Shown here one piece after another: positions 49,101 through 58,286 of a stretch of DNA of 64,000 bases. Location of the stretch: positions 47,306,767 to 47,370,766 of the forward strand of contig NC_041016.1 in NCBI RefSeq assembly GCF_004193775.1, given 5' to 3'. Position 1 is the stretch's first letter, and each line of letters begins with the position of its first letter. The notes beneath the pieces were generated by a model that ran no database searches, was not told the DNA's origin, and was given only the letters and a program-made list of their open reading frames with translations. This DNA comes from Glycine soja. Taxonomy: Eukaryota > Streptophyta > Magnoliopsida > Fabales > Fabaceae. The translations under genes were made by a program, and so were the position numbers.

Positions 49101-51457
49101 ATTGGACCGTGACATATTTCTTCCATCTTACATAGATCGTCAAGAACCAAAGTCTCCAAATTGAGAAATGCAGAATGGGGATTCACCAACCTTCTTGGGT
49201 TAATGAGGTGCAACAATTCATAATTGTCTTGGATATACAGATGCTTTAATCGAGGAAAACCTTCCACATCCAAATCATACAAATCCTTAACACCCTTTAA
49301 TTCAGCAAAGCTCAACTCCTCAACTGTGTTGAACAACGATCTGCTCGTCCACCAATTGCCTGTGAGCTTGAGTGTTCTTTCGAGACCTCCAACATACCAT
49401 AAATAAAATAACTGCCAACTCCCAATCAATATGTCGTATCTTTTGAGATTTGCAGGGAACTGGAAGTCCATTGGCAAAACCGAAGTATCTTTGAATGATA
49501 TCTCCAAAGTTGTCAAATTATGCAAATTCTGTAACTCACGTACGTTAGCATTGTTGCTATCACTTTTTCTTCCTTCAACCTCCCATTCAATGTTATAGCA
49601 ACCACTCATGTACAATTCTTCTAAGCACATCAAACCTGATAGAAGATTTGTAGGAATTACTCTTAGTGAATCGCAGTGTGTTAAATTTAGCAAACGAAGA
49701 CGAGTCAGATGTTTTATTTCTTCTGGGAGCTTTGCAATACTAGACCCCGCCAAGGAAAGAATTTCTAAATTTGAGAGTTCTGCCACTATCCTTATGTCTC
49801 CTAATATACAGCTATTTAGATTCAATGAGCGAAGGCTTATCAAGATATTGAGAGAAGGGGGTAGGAAAGGGGTGAAGGACATTTTATATACACTCAAAGT
49901 CATCGCTTCTCCCATACCAGAGAAAACGTTATCATCTCGGACTTCAGTCAAAGACTCAGATGTAATATAATGGCACTTGCGAAACTGATCTGCATAGGTG
50001 GGATAGGTCGGGTCGGTCGGAGGAGACTTAGATGCAATTGATTTAGCCACGTCACGCACAACATCATGCATTCGAACCCAATCAAGTTCACCTTCAAGCA
50101 ATAATGAAGAGGCCCTAAGCTCATTTATTAATGTGTAATGTGTGTCTCTTGCCTCCATCAATTTGTCCACGCCACCATAAAAGCCCAACCCCCAACAACA
50201 TCTAAACAAATCTTCAGTGCGGATCTCATTTAGTCCAAATGAACCAATGAATAAGAATAGTGACTTCAATTCCTCTGTATCTAAAAAATCATAACTTAAC
50301 TTCAAAGCAGGGTAGACATTATTCTCCAACTCTTTATGCTTAAATTCCTTTAGTTGTTTTAGGGCAACCCTCCAAGCATGGACTTCCTTTTTTTTCAAAC
50401 CCTTTGAAACGGCTGTGATCAAAAGAGGCAAACCAGCACAACATTTTGCCACTTCTTCTGCAATTGGTTTTATACTAACTTCATTAACAACATTACCTGC
50501 TATTTTCTGGAACAAATTCCAACTATCCTCCTCCAGTAAAGCTGTAAGATTAAAATCTTTTTGAGTGTCCATCTTTATCAGCACTTCACGTTCTCTGGAA
50601 GTTATCACCAATTTGCAACCATTGTGTTCATCACCAAAAGGAATTCCCACTTCTGTCAAATCAAGTTCACTCCAAATGTCATCTAGAATAATAAGAACTT
50701 TCTCCTGTTTTTTTATCCTTTGACGCAGTTCTGTTGCTCTTCCACCTTCTGTCTCTTTTTCAAGTTTCCGATCCAACAAAGCATCAGCAATTTGGCCTTG
50801 AATTCTTTTCACATTTGGAGAATTGGTTATATTGGCTATGGCTACAGCAACAAATAATCCATCTTTTTTTACTTGCCAAGCTAACTCATTCACAAGAGTG
50901 GTTTTACCCACGCCACCCATGCCATGCACACCAATCATGTACATTTTAGGATCCTTAAGAATTTCCTTAATCTCATTCAGCATTGATGTTCTGGACTCCA
51001 GTGCTTCATAACCTCTAGAAAATGGTGTAATTGTGACATCAGGGGCATCACGGTAAGAAATTGAATCAAATTTTCCTTTCTCTTTGACATCTGAAATCTC
51101 TTTTGTCATTTTTTCAAAACTCTTGCTCAGCTGACATCTTGTCCACAGATAGGGACAATATTGTCCCAGACACCATCTATCTCCTTCAACATCAATAACT
51201 TTATTTGCCGCAGCAACAATCTCATTTGCATTCTTGAGCCAGTTCTGTACAATATTTTCAATCTTGTCTCCGTTCCTTTCAGCCTCAACAACCCGGTGTT
51301 GCACACCATCTTGAGTATCCTTCAGAGTTTGAACCTCGGTTATAAGCTTTTGAAGGTTTTCCTGGTAGGAGGATATGTACCCAATTTGACCCTTAATAAA
51401 TGTAATCACATAATTAGCAATTTCAGAAACACCCGGGACATTAGCTATCACATCCAT
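37118..51457 (-). CDS. CC-NBS-LRR disease resistance protein (RPS2/At4g27190-like), seven coding exons
   Basis: Proposed join on the minus strand: 51457-48782, 48211-47978, 43275-43006, 42508-42275, 39341-38598, 37986-37246, 37147-37118. All introns are GT-AG and phase 0, and no internal stop was found; total about 1,642 residues. Exon 1 gives a coiled coil (1-130), the NB-ARC domain with P-loop GMGGVGKTT (179-187), kinase-2 LIILDDIW (255-262), RNBS-B CKLVITSR (281-288), GLPL (342-345) and MHDV (463-466), then LRRs from about residue 530. The W after kinase-2 marks the CC class. Such proteins are cytoplasmic immune receptors that switch on ADP/ATP exchange. The ATG at 51457 was preferred over an upstream in-frame GTG at 51463, and a splice acceptor CACAG lies 20 bp upstream. 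The LRR tail is unusually long. The pathogen recognised is unknown. Confidence 0.82.
37246..37986 (-). CDS. NLR exon 6: LRR exon, 247 codons
   Basis: Starts YRDMEKLVIGDNRNLQSIWP after TATTGTAG and ends IFTKK before GTACAT. It parallels exon 5 along its length (MKLEELTLKYLPWLKSFCQG, CPMMETFCHGN), so exons 5 and 6 are themselves an old tandem duplication. Confidence 0.82.
37987..38597. other. NLR intron 5
   Basis: 611 bp, AT-rich, GT-AG borders. Confidence 0.6.
38598..39341 (-). CDS. NLR exon 5: LRR exon, 248 codons
   Basis: Acceptor TTTTGTAG, then VEFPNSEIVEISIMNDWESI; ends VFTKK before GTACAC. It carries multiple irregular LRRs (LPKLRILRIRGCNELEEICG, MKLEELTLNNLPRLTSFCQG). Confidence 0.82.
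39342..42274. repeat. NLR intron 4, unit A of the duplicated intron
   Basis: 2.9 kb of AT-rich intron. About 39342-40250 aligns with 43276-43985 and about 40120-42274 aligns with 45865-47977, so it is the shorter copy of the duplicated intron. Shared markers include AACATTTTTTAGAGCTTGTA and GTCTGACAAGGATAAAAATT. Confidence 0.75.
42275..42508 (-). CDS. NLR exon 4: duplicate of exon 2
   Basis: 78 codons, from VVTPKLETLELYGMKVCKIW to LFAQEE. It differs from exon 2 at 26 of 78 residues by my count, mainly around the LRR beta-strand and variable positions. Confidence 0.8.
43006..43275 (-). CDS. NLR exon 3: chimeric LRR exon, 90 codons
   Basis: Starts VQFPNSQTVEISIKNDRESI and continues to IDRCKSMDFV, matching the first 45 or so codons of exon 5. 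From VLPELRAVILRDLPELQSFY to NQQ it matches the end of exon 1. It keeps the acceptor of exon 5 and the donor of exon 1, so it remains spliceable and in frame. Confidence 0.8.
43276..47977. repeat. NLR intron 2, unit B of the duplicated intron
   Basis: 4.7 kb, homologous to intron 4 but about 1.8 kb longer. The extra sequence lies at about 43985-45860. Confidence 0.75.
43985..45860. other. Extra block inside NLR intron 2
   Basis: Absent from the paired intron 4. It contains a duplicated TGTTCTTGGGCCTTTAAGGC word (44360 and 44392) and plus-strand frames at 45110-45340 and 45414-45623 rich in K/R/E with no recognised domain. From about 45640 it includes a third copy of the intronic word AGGATAAAAATTTAT...TTTGAGTCC found at 41813 and 47535. 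It may be an insertion plus an older intronic duplication. No target duplication was found. Confidence 0.45.
47978..48211 (-). CDS. NLR exon 2: LRR exon, 78 codons
   Basis: Acceptor CCATAG before GTGGTGACC, donor GAG then GTAAAT. It reads VVTPKLETLELYDMNLCKIW and ends IFAQKE. Exon 4 is a second copy of the same length. Confidence 0.82.
48782..51457 (-). CDS. NLR exon 1: coiled coil, NB-ARC and first LRRs
   Basis: 892 codons. It ends at NQQ, immediately before a GTAAAC donor; reading through adds 20 intron-encoded residues and a stop. The C-terminal part (IVLPELHSVTLQGLPELQSF) is the segment that reappears in exon 3. The NB motifs are complete, so nucleotide binding should be possible. Confidence 0.88.
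50900..50923 (-). promoter_or_regulatory. Candidate miR482/miR2118 target site in the P-loop codons
   Basis: The codons for GMGGVGKT are GGCATGGGTGGCGTGGGTAA and four more bases. This is the site class targeted by the 22-nt miR482/2118 family in legume NLR transcripts, which triggers phased siRNAs. The microRNA itself is not in the window, so targeting is inference. Confidence 0.4.
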
Positions 51458-54060
51458 CGCCACCCCCTTGTGCTATCTGTGAATTATAATGGAAGACACC
51501 GAATATAAGCAATAAATACTTAATTATATTAAATGGTATTGTACTGCTCTCATTCATAAATTAATTCAATACTCTAATTTTTCTTGTATAATGATCCATT
51601 AGAGATACAAACAGAGTTAAAATTTGGTCATTTGAATATCTAATTAAGCTAAATAGAAGATCATCCTTTGATCATTATGTTAATTCAAACTTTATATTAT
51701 TCAAATAAAACAATGACATTTATAAATTCAAGTTAAGGTGAAAGAATTAACATTTATATTTATTAAAGTTGTTCATCACAATGATCACCAGAATATCATT
51801 CATTATGAAAATAGTGGTATATTAATTATTTAAAGAATTTAATAGTGATGAGAAATTAAAATAATTTTACACTATTAACTAATAAAAAATCATTAATGTT
51901 GTAATTTTAAAGATAGTTATTATGAAGATCTACAAATTTATCATATATATTAATTTATAATTTAATGCTAATGTAAAATATTTTTACATTACAATACATA
52001 ACTTATTTTGTCTTGTTTAAAACTTTCTTCCTTATTTGTTTACTCTCTGGGAAAGTACCTTTGAAGCTTGTCTAGAAGGAGTATGAGTAACACTTTATCT
52101 AATACTCTTTTTTAATACTTTGAAGCTATGCTCAAATAACTTGTTAGGAATCAATAATTGAAATGAGTAAGAAAATAAAAGATTTTATTGACTAGTAAGA
52201 AAAGAATAGAAAACAAGTTAGAAAGCTCTCTTCCAAGGGTTTTTCCTTCACATATGATTTCTCTTTTCACAGAGTTCATGTTTAGTCTATAACTAATAAG
52301 ATCTCGCTCTCTCGTATCCTTCTTCCTCTATTTATGACTAATAAATCCCACTAACTAACTAACTAACTCATGAGTAGTTTAACTATATTAACTAACTTCT
52401 CCTTATATCCTAACATATATAACCACATGAGATCCTTAATTAAAAGATAAAGAATACAGATTTTTAATGAATAAAAATGACCATTAATAATAATAATAAA
52501 TAATAATAAAATATTAAAGCATCAGACAAATTTATTTAACAACAGAGGATAGTTGTGCAAATAATGTGATTACTTGATAACTTCCGTTGGTGGTAGCTAA
52601 TATGAAAGAGGCAACAACATGCACCTTCCTCTCTCACTTCCTATCCGACAAAAACATTATAGATGCAATTCAATTGATTTTAAACATGTACAAGGGAAAA
52701 TTAATTATTAAATTAGCATGTCCTCTACTCTAGCTAACAATGAAAAATAATTAAAAAAGAAATAAAACATAGAAGCCTACATTTTTTTTATCATTTTATT
52801 ACTTATCTTAATTAACACAACAAATTTAAACCAAACAAAAACAAAACCACCAACAGGATTGCTTATATCTTAAAGGTCTTGCTAATCAATATTCTTAGAA
52901 TATTGGTTAAGGAATTAAAAGAAAAAATATTTATTAAAGATATTATATGAGAGTGTAAAAAAACATGAACAGTGTAATTTTGTGGATCTCAATAAAAAAA
53001 ATTATTCTTTTAATTTGTTAACCAATATCCTAAGGACACATTGGTTAGCATTTACCACATCTTAATAGGCCAAATAAGTTTGAATCACATCTAAGGATGT
53101 GAATAGGTCAAACCAGGCTAAACTTTTTTAAAATTGGTTTGACTTATTCTATAAAACTAAGGCCTAAATTTGACCTATTATCTATCATACGATTTTTGTG
53201 TCTGATTAATCTTTTCAAAAGCTTGACCTGACCTATTAACTAATTTAAAAACTGGCTCATTAACTTAATTTTAAATTAGCTAATGAGCCTTTAAAAAATA
53301 ATATATGGTAAAAAAAATACATCCCTTACATTGTTATCTAAATTTAGTTTTTAAAAGAATAAAAACCTAAAACACTACCATAAGGACAATAAAAAAATAT
53401 GCTTAAAAAATATGATAACTCATGTGATATGACTAACATAAACAAACTACCATAAAAGTCGAAAAAAAAAAATAATATAAAATGGATATGAAAAACTAAT
53501 GTAAAAATGATATGACACCACTATAAGGATAAACCAAAGTAATTAACACTCTCTTTATATATAACTTTTCGTCTTATAGATTAATTAATCATAATGATTG
53601 ATGTAAAATAATTTTTTATATTATATAACTAAATAAGCTGACTTATGAACAAATTTTTTTTTTATAAGTCTAAATCTAGTATATTTAATTAAATAAGTCT
53701 TTAAAAAACTCAAGTCCAATTCTTTTGTTAGCTACATCAGATCAAATCAGATCTGACTTTAAAGGGTTGAAGTCATAGACATCTAATTAATGATCGATCT
53801 ATTTCTATCCTTAATCTCATCACGTAAAATTCACATAATAACCCAGTCAAGCAAGAGAACACAAAACACTTAGAGAAACAGAAACAAAGTTAACCAACAA
53901 CATCTTTCACCAAAAAAAAAAAAAGAAACTTTCACGTAATAATAGCATTCATAACAATAACAACTACAAGTAGAAGAAGAAGATAGCTAATCTTATTTGC
54001 CTATTGAAGCTTTGGAGAGACAGATTCAGAAATCACGTACGAAAGAAAAAAACTACCTCT
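51458..54060 (-). promoter_or_regulatory. 5'UTR intron and leader of the intact NLR
   Basis: An acceptor-like AATTCACAG ends at 51477, leaving a 19-bp leader before the ATG. A candidate donor AGAG|GTAG lies at 54056-54057 on the minus strand, giving an intron of about 2.6 kb. Both sites recur in related copies (acceptor at the left-edge paralogue, mutated in the pseudogene). The model is inferred from conservation; no transcript evidence is available here. Confidence 0.35.
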
Positions 54061-54129
54061 AGACTCAAGTATGCTTATGCTGCTTCACTTTGTATTGCTC
54101 TCTCTCTCGATGCTGCTCAAGTCTTTCTC

Positions 54130-54145
54130 TATGTATATACTAGCT
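54130..54145 (-). promoter_or_regulatory. TATA-like box of the NLR
   Basis: TAGTATATACATAG read on the minus strand lies about 70-80 bp upstream of the proposed leader end and is kept, with small changes, in copies A (26595-26603) and C (59960-59970). Confidence 0.35.
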
Positions 54146-54195
54146 CCCTTGTCATTTAACTCCTTTCTACTGTTTCAGGTCAAACTTAGCAAAAG

Positions 54196-54470
54196 ATTAG
54201 TATATAATATTAGTTGTTTTCCTTCCCCACTCATATCTACCGACATATTGTCTTCTACTTTTATTTTATTGGTAGGCCTTGCTAGCATGGATAAGCTGAA
54301 CTATACGGCAGAGAGAAAGAGAGAAAGAAAAAAGACTAGTATATAATACTAGTTGTTTTCCTTCCCCACTCATATCTACCGCCCTATCGTGATCTACATT
54401 TATTTTATTGGCAGCCTTGCTAGCATGAGTAAGCTGAACTATACGGCAACTCTTTCATTGGTGCATATAG
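54196..54470. repeat. Two-copy tandem duplication in copy B
   Basis: The block TAGTTGTTTTCCTTCCCCAC ... AAGCTGAACTATACGGCA occurs at 54211-54309 and again at 54348-54446, joined by a purine-rich GAGAAAG tract. Copies A and C hold it once. Confidence 0.8.
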
Positions 54471-54715
54471 TCTTTTTTTTTTTTTTTTTCTTCTGCTGTT
54501 CAACCATAGTAACGTGTTTTGAAACTAATCAAAATAAATCCTTGCAACTAGTTCCCCTAAAAAAATGTTAATTTACGACATATAATCTAATTCTTCAACT
54601 CCAATTTGTCCGTTTGTGTTTATTTTACATTCTGAAGAAACATTTTTTCTTTATGCTAACTAGGGGTGAGTGCCTCTCTAAATTTTTTTAAATAAAATAA
54701 AATAAAAATAGAAGG

Positions 54716-55131
54716 AGTTATGTCAGTGATTTACACATGTAGACCACGATCCACCACATAAGGAAATCTGACATCACACTCCAACCCAAAACCTAAAGGT
54801 TCAAATCAAGTTTATGAGTCTTTTTTTCACTTATATGGTATTAAACTTTTTCACTTTTACCCGATGTGAGCTTCACTTCACACTTCTACAGTTGTACTCC
54901 ACCATATATTTGTTTAATTTGCTTGGTTTGTGTATAAGTTAGTTTCAAAATAAAAGTGACATCTTAGAATCTTTGTGTGTGTGTGTGCAAAGTGCAGTCT
55001 GGTGCCATATATATATAACATTTATTCGGATAAATATTTTATATCAATATACGTTGTCGTCAGAGATGGTACTTAAAAAGTTTGTCTATTTAAAAAATAA
55101 ATACTAAATGAACAAACTTGGCGTAGTGATT
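54716..55131. other. Spacer between flank copies B and C
   Basis: Includes short (TG)n and (TA)n runs near 54976 and 55007. No gene. Confidence 0.35.
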
Positions 55132-55419
55132 ACCTAGAGAATAAAAAAAGAAAAAAAATTATATAGACAATATGATTTATGATGTGACATGTAGAGGAAG
55201 ATAAAGCAAAGTAAGAAATATTGATAAAATATTTAAAATTTAAAAGGTGATTTATGTAATAATACTTGAAATTTGTCTATTTCCACACAAAAGAAGGTTT
55301 AAATAGAGCATGAATGAATACTTACTTAATATGATGAACTATTAATCAAGTAATAAATAAGTGCATGAGATCCTTAAAAGATAAAAAATATTGATTTTTA
55401 ACGAATAAAAATGACCATT

Positions 55420-56500
55420 TGATAACTGTTAAATATGAGTTGTTTTGATAATAAAAATATATTCCTTAAAAATATTTATTTAACAGTTATCTCTGGCTTA
55501 AATATTAAGATTTGATATTTTTCTTATTTATGGCTTGCAGATATGAAAAGGAGAAATTAAAAGAGAAAAAGATCGAGAAAATATTCAAAATATCAGGAAG
55601 TCTCAGGAAGATATGATTAAAAGCAAAACAAATCCAAAAAATATAAAAAAAAATATCACTAGGAAGATTTTTAACATTAGGCCCAAGTCCACTACAACTA
55701 TAAAAAGGAAGTCAAGCCAAGTAGAAGAAAGAACATAGAACCCCCCTCTCCTAGGGGTTTCATTTAACAAGCGATGTATGATGTACTCACTATTTATCAA
55801 TGCAAAGGTGTTTTCTATCTTATTATCTTTTCTACTTTTATCTTGCATTATTCATCTTTATATTCTGTTAGGGGTTAGACGCTCGGGAGAGCGTAACTTC
55901 TAAATAAGATTTAAAGAAGGCATTGGTTTTTAGGGGTTAGACGCTTCTTGGAAGAGGGTAACTTCTAATAGAACAAAAAGAAAGGATTTCATAAGAAAAT
56001 CATTGCTAGGAATAGAATGATAATTTTATTGTCCATGCATTCTTACTGAGGAATCATGAACAAGTAATTGAACAGATGTGGGTAGAATAGAATCACCTAA
56101 ATTGATAAAGAAAAATCATAAACTCATATATTCTAGGCAAACAAGGCAGGTCAGGTCCCAACCTTATCAAATTCTGATTTTATTTTTATCTTCTATTTTT
56201 ATCTTTTACTTTTCTTATCTTATCTTTTATCTTCTATTTTCTTTTATCTTTATCATATCTTAATTTAAATATTTTATCTTCTCTATCTTCTATTTTTATC
56301 TTTAAATCTTTTATCCTTTCTTTTAAATCTTTATCTTATCTAATACACTTCTTTATCTTTATTTTAAATTCTTTATCTATTGCTTTTGACTTGGGTTTGT
56401 AATACTCTAAGTACAAACAAAGTCCCTGTGGATTTGACACTCGGACTTCCGAGTACTTTACTACTTGTGACAATTTGATACACTTGCCAACAAGTTAACA
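55420..56500 (+). repeat. 5' LTR
   Basis: 1081 bp. It carries a duplicated GGGGTTAGACGCT word (55870 and 55932), a TATAAA-like box (55698) and a long TATCTTTTATCTTC pyrimidine/AT tract (56170-56360). Confidence 0.85.
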
Positions 56501-56668
56501 AGTTTTTGGCACCGTTGCCGATGACTTTGTTTTTCGTACTTGATTATTTACATATTCCAATTTTAAAGCAATTAATTTTCACTTTTTATTTTTTATTTTA
56601 TTTTACATTAAAAAACTTTTTCTTGTAAGTCTATGCTTGCAGGGTAGAACCTCATAAGAATTTGATCC

Positions 56669-57094
56669 ATGGGAGACATTTCAAAGATGGAAGATATTTA
56701 TAAGAGGTGGACTGAGTATCTTGACAGCACGCGATTAAGGATTAATGACCCACCACCGGTAAATTGTGCTTTTTGTAGAGGAGAGCATTTAAATGACAAT
56801 TGTCATCTCTACTTTATGAAAAATTCTTGGTGGGGACAGGAGATACACCCTTATAATCAATATGAAGAAGAAAAAACTCCTACTCTTGAAAGTGTGTTCG
56901 CGGAATTCACGACATACCATGCTACCTCTACAGCCAATCAAAACTCGATACAAAACCAGGAAATTCAGGTTGGCAAGAGCTACTCCATGGAAAATTATCA
57001 GTGGGAGCAAGAGTTACAACCCTACAACCAATATGAAGAAGAAAGAACTTCTAATCTGGATAATTTGTTGATGCAATACAAGGAAGTCACTTGA
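56669..57094 (+). CDS. Gag-like protein of the retroelement, short
   Basis: 141 residues. After an N-terminal segment (MGDISKMEDIYKRW) comes a zinc-knuckle-like CAFCRGEHLNDNC with spacing C-X2-C-X3-H-X4-C, the form seen in plant gypsy Gag proteins that bind RNA. Two copies of a QE(I/L)(H/Q)PYNQYEEE unit follow. The frame stops at 57094, and similar coding-like sequence continues in another frame (SLEIQVGKLAEEVTKFV), suggesting a frameshift in a once longer Gag. Confidence 0.6.
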   Translation: MGDISKMEDIYKRWTEYLDSTRLRINDPPPVNCAFCRGEHLNDNCHLYFMKNSWWGQEIHPYNQYEEEKTPTLESVFAEFTTYHATSTANQNSIQNQEIQVGKSYSMENYQWEQELQPYNQYEEERTSNLDNLLMQYKEVT

Positions 57095-57164
57095 ATCTAC
57101 TCAACAAGCATTTAAAAGTCTAGAAATTCAAGTTGGAAAGCTAGCAGAAGAAGTAACTAAATTT

Positions 57165-57536
57165 GTGGCCAGAAGAGAAGAAAACTTTGTAGAGGTTGAA
57201 GTTCATGAGGAAAGCCTCGTAGAAGAGCATGATTCAAAAGTAAAAGATGAAGAGAAAAGTGAAGAGAAAGCACAACAATGGGAGAAACACTCACAAGTAA
57301 AAATTCAGCAAGAAAGTATTCTCCAAGTCAATACCCCTCCTCATCAACTGATTGTCAAGGAAGAATGGCATGAAGAACATGAGAAAGCCTTAAGTGTCAT
57401 TCTTTCCTTGATCGCTACCACTTCTCTTGCAATAACGTGGAAGGTGCTTCCAAAATACACAAGTTTCATGGCGTCTCTAGCTAAGAGGCAAAAATGCAAG
57501 GATGATGTGTTCTACGTGACCTTCAGGCCACCTTGA
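57165..57536 (+). CDS. Second retroelement frame, acidic protein
   Basis: 123 residues, first half rich in E/K/Q (likely coiled), second half with a hydrophobic stretch ALSVILSLIATTSLAITW. It lies in frame with the coding-like sequence upstream at 57095-57164, so it is probably the rest of the Gag region and not a separate gene. The downstream TGGGAGGCAACCCAAG motif is familiar from gypsy-type elements. Confidence 0.45.
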   Translation: MARREENFVEVEVHEESLVEEHDSKVKDEEKSEEKAQQWEKHSQVKIQQESILQVNTPPHQLIVKEEWHEEHEKALSVILSLIATTSLAITWKVLPKYTSFMASLAKRQKCKDDVFYVTFRPP

Positions 57537-57931
57537 AGGCATTTGACTCGTCAAGCTAATGACGTTAAAGAAGTGCTTACTGGGAGGCAACCCAAGATTT
57601 CTTACTTTATCTCTCTTTTAGTTAATCACATTTTGTTTTTTTTAAGATAATTGTGTTATTTCCTTTCTTTATTTTTATTTTGTGCATTTTAATTTCAACA
57701 ATTTAATTCCAGTAGTTTAAATTTAGTCATTGAATAAAAATTGCATGATATTTGTGAAGTCACTATTTAGGCTTTTTCTGAAGGATTCAACATTTGAAAT
57801 GCTACATGACAATTGTGAAAATACTGGTTTCTTGGAAGCAAGAGTAAGTCAAAGAGTGGAACATGAATCACAAAGAGAGAAAAGGTTAGCTTGATGGAAA
57901 GAGATTATGGTCTGGTAAGCCGATAACCTTA

Positions 57932-58286
57932 TCAGGTCCCAACCTTATCAAATTCTAATTTTATTTTATTTTTATCTTTTATTTTTATCTTTTACTTTTC
58001 TTATCTTATCTTTTATCTTCTATTTTTTTTTATCTTTATCATATCTTAATTTAAATATTTTATCTTCTCTATCTTCTATTTTTATCTTTAAATCTTTTAT
58101 CCTTTCTTTTAAATCTTTATCTTATCTAATATACTTCTTTATCTTTATTTTAAATTCTTTATCTATTTCTTTTAACTTGGATTTGCATTAATCTAAGTAC
58201 AAATAAAGTCCCCTTGGATTCGACACTCGGACTTCCGAGTACTTTACTACTTGTGACAATTTGGTATACTTGCCAACGAGTTAACA
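57932..58286 (+). repeat. 3' LTR, 5'-truncated
   Basis: Matches 56151-56500 of the 5' LTR, so about 730 bp of the expected LTR is missing at its left side. The outer end GTTAACA and target duplication are intact. Confidence 0.85.

Larger units (their letters stand above)
52430..54715 (-). repeat. NLR 5'-flank segment, copy B
   Basis: The copy that sits upstream of the intact NLR. It aligns with 24890-27010 and 58290-60365. It contains an internal tandem duplication (54196-54470). Confidence 0.7.
55420..58286 (+). mobile_element. Non-autonomous Ty3/gypsy-type LTR retrotransposon
   Basis: It is flanked by the 5-bp target duplication CCATT (55415-55419 and 58287-58291) and interrupts flank copy C cleanly. 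The 5' LTR is 55420-56500 (TGATAACTG to GTTAACA). It is followed by a primer-site-like TTTTTGGCACCGTTGCCG typical of plant gypsy elements. The right LTR is only a fragment (57932-58286) corresponding to 56151-56500. The interior has a gag-like frame and a second acidic frame, but no protease, reverse transcriptase or integrase. Confidence 0.88.

Noticed and set aside
49224..51011. Plus-strand ORFs at 49224, 49608, 50734 and 51161
   Set aside because: They are antisense shadows of NLR exon 1, which has complete NB-ARC motifs on the minus strand.
51461..51463. GTG at 51463 as the NLR start
   Set aside because: An ATG lies two codons downstream, plant genes rarely start at GTG, and the aligned left-edge paralogue also has ATG at that position.
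54740..54900. tRNA-like GGTTCAAATC box near 54799
   Set aside because: There is no acceptor stem, D-arm or anticodon arm around it.
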